From Limosilactobacillus portuensis (GTDB lineage: Bacteria > Bacillota > Bacilli > Lactobacillales > Lactobacillaceae), in assembly GCF_014838735.1 (NCBI RefSeq), contig NZ_JABUXQ010000020.1, positions 1 through 44,252 of the forward strand: a DNA stretch of 44,252 nt. Direction: 5' to 3'. Position numbers and translations under genes: made by a program. The notes beneath the pieces were generated by a model that was given only the letters and a program-made list of their open reading frames with translations, was not told where the DNA came from and searched no databases. Numbering within the stretch: the first letter of the stretch is position 1; every line of letters begins with the position of its first letter. Below are positions 25,002-35,086 of the stretch, one piece after another.

Positions 25002-27171
25002 TTGTCCCATCTTGAGGTGCAATCATTGTTAGTTGGATCCGTTGACGCTTAAGATCAACATCATCAATCCAAACATCAACAATATCACCAACTGAAACGG
25101 CTGCTCGTGGATCCTTAATGAATTGTTTACTCATTTTGGAAACGTGAACCAGGCCATCATGTTTTACACCAATATCAACAAACGCACCAAAGTCGACAAC
25201 GTTTCTCACTGTTCCCTGGAGTTTCATCCCCGGCTTTAGATCGTCAATCTTCATTACATCTTGGCGAAGTAGCGGTGCGGGCATCGAATCACGTAAGTCA
25301 CGACCCGGCTTTTGAAGCGATGCAATAATGTCCTTAACCGTTTCTTCACCAGCATTTTCCGTAGTAAAGTCATCAACAGCAATCTTCTTTAACTGCTTTT
25401 CGGCAGCGTCAGAGCCGAGATTATCAACATTAATCTCAGCGGTCTCCATAATCTTCTCTGCAATTGGATAGCTTTCCGGGTGAACATCGGTATTATCAAG
25501 CGGATTATCACCATTAACAATCCGTAAGAACCCAACCGATTGCTGATAAGCCTTAGGACCCAATCTTGGAACATCCTTCAACTGCTTTCGGTTAGTGTAT
25601 TTTCCATGCTCATCACGGTATTTAACAATGTTCTTCGCGGTGGTCTTGTTTAATCCAGAAATCTGGGTTAACAGTTGGTAACTCGCAGTGTTCAGGTTAA
25701 CTCCCACGCGGTTAACTGCCCGCTCAACAACTGCATCAAGCTCACCAGCTAGTTCCTTCTTTGGCAAGTCATGTTGGTACTGACCGACACCAATTGCTTG
25801 TGGTTCAATTTTCACTAGTTCAGCAAGTGGATCTTGAAGTCGCCGACCGATGCTAATTGCACTCCGTTGTTCAACATGAAGATCAGGGAATTCATCCCGA
25901 GCTTCCTTACTTGCGGAATAAACGGAGGCCCCTGCTTCATTCACAATCACGTAGTAGACCGGCCGCTTTATTTTCTTCAGAGTGTTCACAACAAACTGTT
26001 CAGATTCACGACTAGCAGTCCCATTACCAATTGCGATCATTTCAACATGGTATTTTTCAATTAAATCAATTAATTGTCCTTCAGCCTTTGCCCGCTCTTC
26101 TTCTGGGGCCGGTTTATGGGGATAGATAACCGCCTTAGTGAGGAACTTCCCGTTTTCGTCCAGTACAGCTAACTTACAACCAGTCCGGTAAGCAGGATCA
26201 AAGCCCAAAACGACTTTTCCCTTAATCGGTGCCTGCATTAATAAATGATAAAGATTTTCACCGAAGACCTTGATTGCTTGCTGATCTGCAGTTTCTGTTA
26301 ATTGACGACGAATTTCCCGTTCAATTGCTGGTCCCAAGAAGCGCTTGTAAGAGTCTGTATAGGCATCCTCGATCAATTTAACCGCGGCATTCTCCTTGCT
26401 CGTCCGAATCAACCGGAAATGGAGGTAATTCAGAACTGCATCATCATCAACGTTAACCTTAACGTTCAAAATGCCTTCCTTTTCTCCCCGATTAATTGCT
26501 AGTACTTGGTAAGAACTTAAATCCTTCACCGGACTTGTAAAGTCGTAGTATTGTTCATACGTCTTTAGCTCGTCCTTTTCCTTACCATTACGCTTGACGG
26601 TAGTAACTAATTGACCATGTTGACTCATAAAATTCCGCAACCAGCTCCGCACAGTTGACATCTCACTAATTGCTTCTGCCAGAATTTCGTGTGCACCATT
26701 CAATGCATCTTCAACAGTCTTAACGTCATCGTTTAGGTACTTTGCTGCTTCAGTTTGTGGATCAGTGTCGGGATAAGTTAATAACCAATTAGCAAATGGT
26801 GCCAGACCATGCTCACGAGCAACTTGCGCCTTTGTTTGCCGTTTTTGCTTATATGGCAAGTAAAGATCTTCAACGGTCTGTAGCTCAGTTGCCGCTAAAA
26901 TTTGCTTTTCCAGAGCAGGAGTCAGCTTACCAGCTTCCTTGATTTTATTAATAACGGTTTGCTGCCGATCAAGCAGTGTCGTCGCGTGCCGATATTGGTC
27001 ATGAATTTCTTGAAGTTGCACTTCATCCAACGTCCCAGTCGCTTCTTTTCGGTACCGGGCGATGAATGGAATGGTATCTCCCTCATCCATTAACTTCAAA
27101 GCTGCTTTAATTTGTGATTCATGCAGTTTTGGAAGTTGCTTGTTTACTAATTTAATCGATTTTTCGTCCAT
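24994..27171 (-). CDS. tex: Tex-type S1 RNA-binding protein (transcription accessory factor)
   Basis: Conserved multi-domain nucleic-acid-binding protein. N-terminal Tex domain (FIARYRKEATGTLDEVQLQEI, LYLPYKQKRQTKAQVAREHGLAP), YqgF-like RNase H fold domain (VLGFDPAYRTGCKLAVLD, IAIGNGTASRESE), helix-hairpin-helix region (NTASYQLLTQISGLNKTTAKNIV, LKDVPRLGPKAYQQSVGFLRI) and a C-terminal S1 domain (LQGTVRNVVDFGAFVDIGVKHDGLVHVSKMS). Start ATG 27171 (MDEKSIKL) follows GGAGG closely, so the in-frame start at 27204 is not used. It lies 20 bases after nadE. Confidence 0.93.
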   Translation of the reverse strand: MDEKSIKLVNKQLPKLHESQIKAALKLMDEGDTIPFIARYRKEATGTLDEVQLQEIHDQYRHATTLLDRQQTVINKIKEAGKLTPALEKQILAATELQTVEDLYLPYKQKRQTKAQVAREHGLAPFANWLLTYPDTDPQTEAAKYLNDDVKTVEDALNGAHEILAEAISEMSTVRSWLRNFMSQHGQLVTTVKRNGKEKDELKTYEQYYDFTSPVKDLSSYQVLAINRGEKEGILNVKVNVDDDAVLNYLHFRLIRTSKENAAVKLIEDAYTDSYKRFLGPAIEREIRRQLTETADQQAIKVFGENLYHLLMQAPIKGKVVLGFDPAYRTGCKLAVLDENGKFLTKAVIYPHKPAPEEERAKAEGQLIDLIEKYHVEMIAIGNGTASRESEQFVVNTLKKIKRPVYYVIVNEAGASVYSASKEARDEFPDLHVEQRSAISIGRRLQDPLAELVKIEPQAIGVGQYQHDLPKKELAGELDAVVERAVNRVGVNLNTASYQLLTQISGLNKTTAKNIVKYRDEHGKYTNRKQLKDVPRLGPKAYQQSVGFLRIVNGDNPLDNTDVHPESYPIAEKIMETAEINVDNLGSDAAEKQLKKIAVDDFTTENAGEETVKDIIASLQKPGRDLRDSMPAPLLRQDVMKIDDLKPGMKLQGTVRNVVDFGAFVDIGVKHDGLVHVSKMSKQFIKDPRAAVSVGDIVDVWIDDVDLKRQRIQLTMIAPQDGTNE

Positions 27172-27191
27172 ACAATCCTCCGTCAGTAATT

Positions 27192-28019
27192 TTACCGCCA
27201 CCAAGTATCAGCGGGATTAATTGGCTGATGACGCTTGTGTTGTGTTCGCTTGTACCAGTTTTCAATTGTCTTGGCTGCTTTTGAATCAACATCCTTACCT
27301 TCGAGATAATCATCAATTTCCTGGTATGAGACTCCCAGTGCTTTTTCATCAGGCAACATTGGCTTGTCGTCTTCCAGATCAGCAGTCGGTACTTTTTCAT
27401 ACAAGTGTGCTGGCGCATTTAAGTATTCTAATAACGCTTTCCCTTGACGCTTATCTAATCCGGATAACGGTGTAACGTCAGCACCACCATCCCCAAATTT
27501 AGTATAAAAACCGGTAACTGCTTCAGCCGCGTGATCTGTGCCGACAACCGCACCACCGTATTCACCAGCAATTGCATACTGAACAATCATCCGTTCACGA
27601 GCCTTAATATTGCCCTTATTAAAATCACTGATATTGGCGCCTGCCATAGTTAATGATTCAAGTAATGCATCGGTTCCCGGTTTAATGTTAACCCGCATCA
27701 TCTTATCAGGATGAATAAATTGGTCAATTGCCATCATCGCATCAGATTCATCCGCTTGTTCACCATATGGCAGTCGGACCGCAATAAATTGGTATCCTTG
27801 ATCGTTAGTTTCTTGACGAAGCTTTTCCACCGCTAATTGCGATAAACGACCAGCCAGTGATGAGTCTTGACCACCAGAAATTCCCAGAACGAGTGTCTTC
27901 ATCCCAGTCTTCTTGAGGAAACTAGCTAAAAAGGCAACCCGCCGTTCTACCTCAGTTGCTGGATCAATTTCCGGCTGGACATGAAGAGTTTTAATGATTG
28001 TTTCTTGTAAACCAGTCAT
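27192..28019 (-). CDS. nadE: Ammonia-dependent NAD+ synthetase
   Basis: Last step of NAD synthesis: amidation of nicotinate adenine dinucleotide with ammonia and ATP. The PP-loop [19 protein letters not shown] (residues about 42-60) and the substrate-binding [47 protein letters not shown] are present. No glutaminase domain, length 275, so the short ammonia-dependent form. It begins 2 bases after the pncB stop with GGGGAGG inside the end of pncB. Confidence 0.95.
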   Translation of the reverse strand: MTGLQETIIKTLHVQPEIDPATEVERRVAFLASFLKKTGMKTLVLGISGGQDSSLAGRLSQLAVEKLRQETNDQGYQFIAVRLPYGEQADESDAMMAIDQFIHPDKMMRVNIKPGTDALLESLTMAGANISDFNKGNIKARERMIVQYAIAGEYGGAVVGTDHAAEAVTGFYTKFGDGGADVTPLSGLDKRQGKALLEYLNAPAHLYEKVPTADLEDDKPMLPDEKALGVSYQEIDDYLEGKDVDSKAAKTIENWYKRTQHKRHQPINPADTWWR

Positions 28020-28021
28020 CG

Positions 28022-29497
28022 CTATGCCTCCCCATTATCAAGCGTCTTTACATATTCGTGAATCCGGTGAATCATGTTGAGCTTATTGTCGTAACACTTC
28101 TGTGAAAGATCTACCGGATATACTTCTGGATTAAGATCCCGCTTGTATTCATCCCAAAGTGCATCTAGGTTTTGCTTTCGCCGTTTTCGTGTCTCCTCTA
28201 GGCTTGGTTCATCATAAACAAATTGCCCATCTTTCCAAATATCCTTCAGCATTGGCCGGGCCTTAAAGTCATCCACATCCTTTTGCTGAAGAGGGAAATC
28301 AGGATTGAACATATTTAGTGAGCGTTGGTCGCGCGGATCTTCATCAGCTAAGGTAATGTAGTCACCTTCACTCTTGTTATCCGCACAGTCATTAATCCGC
28401 CAAACCTGCTTTTTCCCAGGAGTCGACATTTTGCTAATATTATTCGATAGCTTAATCGTATCAACCATCTTGCCATTATCATCTTCAATCGCAACGAGCT
28501 TATAAACTGCTCCCAACGTTGGTTGATCATAAGCGGTAATTAGCTTTGTTCCAATTCCCCAAACATCGATCTTTGCACCCTGCATTTGAAGATTTTGAAT
28601 TGTCTTTTCATCAAGACCATTTGAGGCAAAAATTTTAGCATCCTTAAAGCCGGCATCATCAAGAAGTTGCCGAACCTGCTTTGAGAGGTAGGCCATATCG
28701 CCACTATCAATTCGTACTCCAAGGAAGTTGATTTTATCACCGAATTCCTTTGCAACCTTAATTGCAGCTGGAACCCCACTCTTCAACGTATCAAAAGTAT
28801 CCACAAGGAATACACAATTATGGTGAGTTTCAGCATAGGCCTTAAATGCATCATAATCATTACGGTAAGCTTGAACGAGCGCGTGGGCATGGGTCCCAGA
28901 GATTGGAATTCCAAATAGCTTACCGGCACGAACGTTACTGGTTGCGTCAAACCCACCAATATAAGCAGCCCGGGTTCCCCATAAGGCCGCATCAAATTCC
29001 TGTGCCCGACGTGTTCCAAATTCCATTACCGGTTGATCTCCAACAATCGATTTGATCCGCGAAGCTTTGGTTGCAACCATAATTTGATAATTAATAATAT
29101 TTAACAGTGCTGTTTCAACTAATTGAGCCTCTATCATCGGTGCATCAACTTGCAGAATTGGCTCATGGTTAAATACCAAGTTGCCTTCTTCAAAGCTCCT
29201 AATTGAACCAGTGAACTTAAAGTCTTTCAAGTAATCTAAGAAGTCATCAGCAAATTGACCAGTTGACCGGAGATAATCAATGTCACTTGCCGTAAAATGA
29301 AGACTTTTAATATAACGAATAATATGATCCAGACCAGCAAAGACTGCATAACCATTTTGAAATGGCATTTTGCGGAAAAAGGCCTCAAAAACGGCCCGGC
29401 GGTTTCCTTGCCCTTGCTTCCAATATGTTTGCATCATGCTAAGTTCATACGCATCGGTATGAAGAGCTGTACTATCATCTGGATAATTAAATTTCAT
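28022..29497 (-). CDS. pncB: Nicotinate phosphoribosyltransferase
   Basis: Makes nicotinate mononucleotide from nicotinate, PRPP and ATP, the entry of the niacin salvage (Preiss-Handler) route. Family features: [13 protein letters not shown] at the N-terminus, [41 protein letters not shown] with the phospho-acceptor His, and [12 protein letters not shown] with [15 protein letters not shown]. Length 491, the long Gram-positive type. Operon with nadE, so niacin is turned into NAD by adjacent genes, consistent with niacin auxotrophy of lactobacilli. AGAGGAT precedes the ATG. Confidence 0.95.
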   Translation of the reverse strand: MKFNYPDDSTALHTDAYELSMMQTYWKQGQGNRRAVFEAFFRKMPFQNGYAVFAGLDHIIRYIKSLHFTASDIDYLRSTGQFADDFLDYLKDFKFTGSIRSFEEGNLVFNHEPILQVDAPMIEAQLVETALLNIINYQIMVATKASRIKSIVGDQPVMEFGTRRAQEFDAALWGTRAAYIGGFDATSNVRAGKLFGIPISGTHAHALVQAYRNDYDAFKAYAETHHNCVFLVDTFDTLKSGVPAAIKVAKEFGDKINFLGVRIDSGDMAYLSKQVRQLLDDAGFKDAKIFASNGLDEKTIQNLQMQGAKIDVWGIGTKLITAYDQPTLGAVYKLVAIEDDNGKMVDTIKLSNNISKMSTPGKKQVWRINDCADNKSEGDYITLADEDPRDQRSLNMFNPDFPLQQKDVDDFKARPMLKDIWKDGQFVYDEPSLEETRKRRKQNLDALWDEYKRDLNPEVYPVDLSQKCYDNKLNMIHRIHEYVKTLDNGEA

Positions 29498-29547
29498 TGT
29501 TCAGTATCCTCTCACTTATGTTAATAACCAACATTGTAGCACGATTT

Positions 29548-30249
29548 TTACTTTTCCAAAACGAACTCAAATCGTGAGCCAACGTATTGAGTATGGACGT
29601 ATTCAAATGGTGTTCCATCCTGCAAATAAGATAATTGTGTCATTCGTAATAATGGATCGCCACGCTTAACATTTAAATAGGTCGCAATTCGTTCATTCGC
29701 TTTAGTCGCGGAAATATGCTGAACTGCATGCCCAGGATAAAGGTGCGCCTTGTGTTCAAGAGTTTCCCAAAATGAAGTTGTTACTTCTTCTTTGCTTAAC
29801 CCCTTTACTAGGTTAGCTGGGATGGTTGCTACCTCAAAACAAATCGGAACGTCATTCCCTGACCGAATTCGTTCCATCCGGACAACCTGATCCCCTTCTT
29901 TGAGATCTAATTTTTCAATTTCAACTTGAGAAGGGATCGTTAAATGGTACGAAATAGTGGTACTGGAGGGAACCTTTCCCAAGGACTTCATCAGGTCCGT
30001 AAAGCTTGTTACTCCAGACATCCGTTCCTGAACTTTCCGGTTAGCAACAAATGTTCCGGACCCAACCCGGCGTTCAAGAATTCCTTCATCGACAAGTTCT
30101 TGAATTGCTTGCCGTAATGTCATCCGGCTAACATTAAATTGACCAGCCAGTTCCCGTTCAGCAGGAATCTTTTCGCCAACTTTCCATTTACCATCCTCAA
30201 TGTTCTCCCGTAATTGATTATGGATTTTAATATATATTGGTGAACTCAT
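29548..30249 (-). CDS. GntR/HutC-family regulator with UTRA domain
   Basis: Winged helix-turn-helix at residues 5-68 (PIYIKIHNQLRENIEDGKWKVGEKIPAERELAGQFNVSRMTLRQAIQELVDEG) and a UTRA effector domain to the end. Length 233. GTAAGGAGG precedes the ATG. Its effector is probably a phosphorylated sugar or amino acid derivative, as in the YvoA/NagR subfamily, but nothing nearby points to one; the adjacent racemase/AspT pair lies upstream behind a terminator. A 12-bp palindrome in its own promoter suggests autoregulation. Confidence 0.85.
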   Translation of the reverse strand: MSSPIYIKIHNQLRENIEDGKWKVGEKIPAERELAGQFNVSRMTLRQAIQELVDEGILERRVGSGTFVANRKVQERMSGVTSFTDLMKSLGKVPSSTTISYHLTIPSQVEIEKLDLKEGDQVVRMERIRSGNDVPICFEVATIPANLVKGLSKEEVTTSFWETLEHKAHLYPGHAVQHISATKANERIATYLNVKRGDPLLRMTQLSYLQDGTPFEYVHTQYVGSRFEFVLEK

Positions 30250-30292
30250 GCTGCTCGTCCTCCTTACACCATTTAGAACAATAATTAGCTAT

Positions 30293-30304
30293 TTACAATT
30301 GTAA
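30293..30304. promoter_or_regulatory. Palindromic operator in the promoter of the GntR gene
   Basis: Perfect palindrome TTACAATTGTAA, placed between a TTGATG -35-like and a TAATTA -10-like element on the minus strand with a 17-base spacer. Binding of the downstream GntR protein is inference. Confidence 0.5.
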
Positions 30305-30344
30305 CATCAATTAATAGGATTAGACCAATTTCAAAACAATTATT

Positions 30345-30387
30345 AAAAAAAGGTTCTAACGTTTTTTAGTAACTGCCAGAACCTTTT
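30345..30387 (-). terminator. Intrinsic terminator after racemase gene
   Basis: On the minus strand AAAAGGTTCT, loop, AGAACCTTTT followed by more T. It lies 12 bases after the racemase stop. Confidence 0.85.
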
Positions 30388-30398
30388 CAGTAAATTTA

Positions 30399-31112
30399 TT
30401 AATTTTCGTTACGAATTTTCATTGCCCGTTCAAGAGTCCGGTCAACGATAATTGATTGTGAATCAGCAACCGGATACTTAGTTTCAGGATCCATCTCTTC
30501 AGCATAGGAAAGCTCCGTGCAGCCAAGGATAACAATGTCACAGTGCTCTTCCTCAATCATCTTTCTAACAAGCTCATGGTATTTTTCACCGTTGGAATGA
30601 CCACTTTCTTTAATATCATGGTAGATTAAGTCCTCAGTCATTTCCTGAATCTCAGGAGTAGCCTTGACTTCCTCATAACCCGCGTTTTGGATATAAGAAT
30701 CGTAAATCCCAGATACCATTGTTCCATCGGTTCCTAAAAGACCAACTCGTTTTGCATCAGGCTTTAACCGCTTAATTTCGTTAACTGTTTCTTGAAGCAT
30801 GTTAAGAATCGGAATATCAGTAGCTGCTTGTAGCTCATCAAAGGAATAGTGGGCCGTATTGCAAATTAAAACAAAGAACTCTGGCTTAAGGAGACTCTGC
30901 TGTTTAATATCCTCAATTAAAGCCTTAGTTGGACTTGGCTTACTGTGATCAAGGATCCAGCTTGTCCGGTCAGGAACCGTTGCGTGGTTAACCACGATGT
31001 AATCTAAATAATCCTGATCACGCTTCGTTGGTGTTCGTTGATCTAAAATCCGCATATAACTTTCAGTGGCTAATGTTCCCATTCCACCAAGAACTGTAAA
31101 AAATTTTTTCAT
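30399..31112 (-). CDS. Aspartate/glutamate racemase family protein
   Basis: Cofactor-independent two-cysteine racemase fold. The two catalytic cysteines are visible: Cys84 in LICNTAHYS and Cys198 in LGCTELS, and the phosphate-free substrate motif GGMGTLATESYMR is at the start. Length 237. Closest in pattern to aspartate racemases (RacD/YgeA type), probably L-Asp to D-Asp. It is 37 bases downstream of an AspT-type exchanger gene, which supports aspartate as substrate. GAGG precedes the ATG. Confidence 0.88.
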   Translation of the reverse strand: MKKFFTVLGGMGTLATESYMRILDQRTPTKRDQDYLDYIVVNHATVPDRTSWILDHSKPSPTKALIEDIKQQSLLKPEFFVLICNTAHYSFDELQAATDIPILNMLQETVNEIKRLKPDAKRVGLLGTDGTMVSGIYDSYIQNAGYEEVKATPEIQEMTEDLIYHDIKESGHSNGEKYHELVRKMIEEEHCDIVILGCTELSYAEEMDPETKYPVADSQSIIVDRTLERAMKIRNEN

Positions 31113-31149
31113 GATTATAACCTCACTTTATGGTTTCTGATTTCTTCTC

Positions 31150-32796
31150 TTAAGCTAATAAAGCAACAAAAATTGGTCCTAGTAAGGTAATCCCGACATT
31201 TCCCATAATGTAGGCCGGTGTTAATGCAGCGGCAAAATATGCCCCACCTTCTGAGCCGGCTTGATCAGCAATCTCTGTCATTGCTGCTGCACAAGTTCCT
31301 GAACCTGTTAACCCACCAATTAGTGCTAAGGGTTCCATATGGAGAATATAACGACCAAATAGCAACGTTAACAGGTGAGGAGCAATCGCAATAACCGCGC
31401 CAATAAACAACACGCCAATTCCTAATGACTTAATCGCACCAGTGAACGCTTGAGCTGACTGAAGGCCAACCGTCCCAACGAAAAGCGTTAGTCCCAAATT
31501 TTGGAAAAAGGCGGTCACTGTTGGTGGAATTGAATCGTGATCACGGTGACGGGAAATCCACGTACTCAGGGCTAATCCCATTAATAACGCGGCAACACCA
31601 TTTCCTAGTTGTAACGGAATTCCATTCAATTTTAGTCCTAATATTCCTAATAAGGAAGCACCAGCAATCCCCAGTGAAAAGAGTGAATAGTTAATGGCTA
31701 ACGCACTGGTATGCCACCGTCCCATTTTCTTTAAGATCGCCGATGTTCGTGATGTGTTCCCGGTTAATGAAATTACATCTCCGGGACGCAGTTGATTAAA
31801 TAACTGTTCATTTCCCGTGTCCGGATCCTGAATATTAATGAAAACTCCATGTTGCCGTAAATGAGCTAACTGGGTCGGCTTGAAGTTCTTTCCTAAGACA
31901 AATTTCCGTTCTCGTGGTGCCTTTGTTGGCGTTAGAACTTCGGCAATTCCCTTAATACCGTGCATTCGGTCAAAGTGAATCGCATACCCAATTACCGTTA
32001 TCAGATCGCCAGGCTGCAATTGATATTCCAAGTGGTCAGTCATTTCATCGCCATGAAAGGCAACCAACGCAATTAGCCGATAGTGACTCCACTTGTTAAA
32101 ACCACCAATTGTTTTACCGACCAATGGCGAATCGTCATTCAAGCGATACGTCCGTCGCCAAGTTGGGTTAGGGTTCTTGGCATGGAAATGATACTTCCGT
32201 GCCATAAGCGGTCCCCGTGTATTTACCTTAATTCCAAGGAGCTTGGGAGCAATATCCCGAAGAAAAATAATAACCCCTAGCGTCCCAAAAACATAGGTTA
32301 ATGCATACGCAACGGGCAATTGCGCCTCATAAGTTGAACGAACAGCACTGCTTACCGGTAGAGCGCCGATTGTTCGCAACGAACTAGCAACGGTTGAAGA
32401 CTGAGTCAATGAACCAGCAATAATCCCCGAAGCAACCCCTGGTCCAATATGAAATGCTACAAACAATCCCCATGAAACAAGAAAAGCCGCTACCAACCAA
32501 AAAATACTAATAATCAAAATCCGTGACCCGAAGATCTTCAGGCTCGTCATCATCTGTGGTCCTATGCGATAACCAACAGAAAACATAAAGGCCCCGAAGA
32601 AGATTGTGCCAAGCATCTCATCACGCGGGAAGGCACCAATTTGACCAACAATCAACGTCACAACCAATGTTGCCACCGTTGCGCCAATGCTAAACCGACC
32701 CCCAATTTTATAATCCCCAATTGCAAAGCCTAAAGCCATGCAGATAAACAAGGTAAAAACCTGGTTATGAACCATAAAGTGAATAATTGTATCAAC
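31150..32796 (-). CDS. aspT: AspT-family transporter (aspartate:alanine exchanger type)
   Basis: Two membrane blocks of about five segments each flank a central cytosolic region with two RCK_C/TrkA_C domains (near residues 215-290 and 305-365: SPLVGKTIGGFNKWSHYRLIALVAFHGDEM... and ...GDVISLTGNT). This is the architecture of the AAEx family, whose Tetragenococcus member swaps aspartate for alanine and yields a proton gradient through an Asp decarboxylase. No aspartate 4-decarboxylase is present here; a racemase is. Substrate is therefore inferred. Start at MVDTIIHF (32796) preferred over TTG 32823, although its ribosome site is weak. Confidence 0.85.
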   Translation of the reverse strand, partial: VDTIIHFMVHNQVFTLFICMALGFAIGDYKIGGRFSIGATVATLVVTLIVGQIGAFPRDEMLGTIFFGAFMFSVGYRIGPQMMTSLKIFGSRILIISIFWLVAAFLVSWGLFVAFHIGPGVASGIIAGSLTQSSTVASSLRTIGALPVSSAVRSTYEAQLPVAYALTYVFGTLGVIIFLRDIAPKLLGIKVNTRGPLMARKYHFHAKNPNPTWRRTYRLNDDSPLVGKTIGGFNKWSHYRLIALVAFHGDEMTDHLEYQLQPGDLITVIGYAIHFDRMHGIKGIAEVLTPTKAPRERKFVLGKNFKPTQLAHLRQHGVFINIQDPDTGNEQLFNQLRPGDVISLTGNTSRTSAILKKMGRWHTSALAINYSLFSLGIAGASLLGILGLKLNGIPLQLGNGVAALLMGLALSTWISRHRDHDSIPPTVTAFFQNLGLTLFVGTVGLQSAQAFTGAIKSLGIGVLFIGAVIAIAPHLLTLLFGRYILHMEPLALIGGLTGSGTCAAAMTEIADQAGSEGGAYFAAALTPAYIMGNVGITLLGPIFVALLA

Positions 32797-32889
32797 CATA
32801 AGAATTTCTTTTTTATCCCTCAAACAATTCCTTGAATCTGTTCATTACAGTCATTCATTTTAACATTATCCACGGCTTAAGGCTATCTA

Positions 32890-34290
32890 CTAGTTAAGCT
32901 TATTCTTTTCTTGAATTCGATAATTCAAAATAACGGTAATAAGGGTCACAAAAGCCAAGCAGGTTACGATTAAGTAATCAATACGGCCCCCGATCATTGT
33001 CCGGTTAATTAACGAACCGGTTGATTGATTCTGGAAATAGGCAACCAAAGATGCCAGCAATCCGGTCCCCATTGATCCAGCAAATTGCTGAACCATGTTA
33101 AATACCGAATTAACATCAGAACTATTTTCCTGCTTAACCAGCATTGAAGCATTTGAAATTGTACAAGAAAACGAAAGATTAAAACCAACTCGTAAAATCA
33201 AGAAAAAGGTAGCGACGGTTAACGCATTCAGGCTAGATTGAAAAAGAATAAAGCATGACGCTCCAATAACCAGTAAGACACTCCCGGTAATAACCGGCTT
33301 AGCATATCCCTGCTGATCGGCCCACCGACCGCCAAGTGGCGCGATGATTGCCCCAATTGCGGAACCAGGGAGTAATACTAAGCCGGCAACCATTGCGGAC
33401 GAATGAAGAACATATTGCATGTAGACCGGAATAACCAACGAGATTCCAATATTAATAAATTGGAGATTAAAGTACGTAATGGTCGAGAGCCGAATTGGTA
33501 CTACTCGAAAAATTGAAAGATTCAATAATTGAGAGTGTCCTGAATTATTAACGTAAATAAATAGCAAGGAGAAAATTATCCCTAAACATAAACTAAACCA
33601 GAATCGACCCGTTAAGCCACCATTACCGATCAATGACACTGAATACACAACCAGAACTAATGCCAACCCTAATAAGAATAAGCTCAAGTAACTAAAATGC
33701 TTGGAATTGCCAATTGGCTGAGTATTAATTGTTAGTTGACCAATAACTAAACTGATTAAGGCTAACGGTAAGATTAACCAAAAAATCATCAGCCAAGACA
33801 TTGTTTCTGAAACAATTCCACCGTATGTCGGCCCAATTGCGGGAGCAAACGAAATTACCATTCCTGCAAATCCAGTCATAATTCCCTTCCGATTAGCTGA
33901 AATTTCCGTAAAAATCAAATGGAAGAGGATTGGTGTTGACAGCCCCGTAGCCATTGCTTGAATTAACCTTGCAACTAGCAATACCGGAAAGTTAGTTGCG
34001 CAAGCGCCAATTACATCCCCCACAACAAACACTCCAACAGCAACAAGCGCTAGTTTTTGTGCAGGAAATTGGCGCAAAAGATATGCCGTTGTTCCCATAA
34101 CAATTGTCACCATCAACAAATATCCAGTAGTAATCCACTGGATAACGTCAAGAGAAACGCCAAAAAACTTTACTAGTTCCGGATAAGTAACGTTCATTGC
34201 GGTTTCGTTTAAAATTCCGACAAAGGTTAATAATGCCATGGAAAAAATTGCCGCATAGGTATGATTACCCTGTTTTATCTTCTCTATCAT
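32890..34290 (-). CDS. MFS multidrug exporter, DHA2 (14-segment) family
   Basis: Drug:H+ antiporter-2 type transporter: LNETAMNVTYPELVKFFGVSLDVIQWITTGYLL carries the N-terminal motif with the second-segment pattern, RLIQAMATGLSTPILFHLIF is motif B, and GMVISFAPAIGPTYGGIVSETMSWLMIFWLILP is motif C of antiporters. Length 466 with about 14 membrane segments. GAGGTGA precedes the ATG. Substrate unknown; no regulator adjoins it. Confidence 0.88.
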   Translation of the reverse strand: MIEKIKQGNHTYAAIFSMALLTFVGILNETAMNVTYPELVKFFGVSLDVIQWITTGYLLMVTIVMGTTAYLLRQFPAQKLALVAVGVFVVGDVIGACATNFPVLLVARLIQAMATGLSTPILFHLIFTEISANRKGIMTGFAGMVISFAPAIGPTYGGIVSETMSWLMIFWLILPLALISLVIGQLTINTQPIGNSKHFSYLSLFLLGLALVLVVYSVSLIGNGGLTGRFWFSLCLGIIFSLLFIYVNNSGHSQLLNLSIFRVVPIRLSTITYFNLQFINIGISLVIPVYMQYVLHSSAMVAGLVLLPGSAIGAIIAPLGGRWADQQGYAKPVITGSVLLVIGASCFILFQSSLNALTVATFFLILRVGFNLSFSCTISNASMLVKQENSSDVNSVFNMVQQFAGSMGTGLLASLVAYFQNQSTGSLINRTMIGGRIDYLIVTCLAFVTLITVILNYRIQEKNKLN

Positions 34291-34311
34291 CTTTTCACCT
34301 CAATTTAGATC

Positions 34312-34344
34312 AAAAAAAGCCATGGCGATAAGCTCCGCCACAGC
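34312..34344 (-). terminator. Probable terminator after the 213-residue gene
   Basis: On the minus strand GCTGTGGCG, loop, CGCCATGGC followed by seven T. Confidence 0.7.
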
Positions 34345-34368
34345 ATCTCTTATTATTCTAACAGCTGA

Positions 34369-35010
34369 TTATTCTTTTTCCAATGCCATTAACCATTCTT
34401 TCGTTCCCTGATCTAATTGAGGGTCAATTGTTAACGGAAATGGCTTGAACAAAGTTGCGATCTGCTGCCAGTTAATTTTATTCCCTTGATAAACTGCCTG
34501 GAGAAGACGACTTTTCGTCATTTCTTGAATTTGCTTGCTGACTGGACGATTTAAAAACGTCATTGCAGTCGCCTTAGTCGCTAATTCTTCTGCCACCATT
34601 TTAGTTAAATCTTCTTTAGTAACCGTTCCTGAAACAAGGATTTGCTTTTTTAGCGGTACTCCTGGAAGTTCACGACGAATAAACTGCTGAAGGACTTCCC
34701 ATCCCGCAATGATCTGGCGATAAAATTGCCAAGGAACTCGACTATTTAATTTTTTCAATAGTTCTGGAATAGTGGCATTCAAATCTAGGTTCCGTTTTTG
34801 ACAAGCATCGAGGATTTCAATTAGGAACCGCTGATTACTTTCTTGGATGTCCTTTTCCAACCTTTTCTTACTTGTCAAATTGAATCTTAAGACTACATAG
34901 TCCACAAATTGTTCATCATCAATTACGTTTTGCTGAGAATGCTGCTTTACCCTAAATTGATTCAGCTGTTTTAGACGACTAGACTTGGCAAACTGCCCTT
35001 GCTTAGGCAT
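34369..35010 (-). CDS. Hypothetical protein, 213 residues
   Basis: Not recognised. A soluble, basic, mostly helical-looking protein (MPKQGQFAKSSRLKQLNQFR at the start; repeated Lys/Gln/Leu-rich stretches) without membrane segments or Cys-based motifs. AAAGGGGAA precedes the ATG, and a terminator follows the stop, so it is very likely expressed. It lies 3' of the tRNA-Tyr/tRNA-Gln pair on the same strand and upstream of the MFS gene. No function is proposed. Confidence 0.7.
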   Translation of the reverse strand: MPKQGQFAKSSRLKQLNQFRVKQHSQQNVIDDEQFVDYVVLRFNLTSKKRLEKDIQESNQRFLIEILDACQKRNLDLNATIPELLKKLNSRVPWQFYRQIIAGWEVLQQFIRRELPGVPLKKQILVSGTVTKEDLTKMVAEELATKATAMTFLNRPVSKQIQEMTKSRLLQAVYQGNKINWQQIATLFKPFPLTIDPQLDQGTKEWLMALEKE

Positions 35011-35048
35011 TGTAATTTCCCCTTTACATTAACCAGTTAAATATAAAC

Positions 35049-35080
35049 AAAAAAGCCACCAACCAAACAGTTGGTGACTT
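35049..35080 (-). terminator. Terminator after tRNA-Gln
   Basis: On the minus strand GTCACCAAC, loop, GTTGGTGGC followed by six T. Confidence 0.85.
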
Positions 35081-35086
35081 TGGCAG

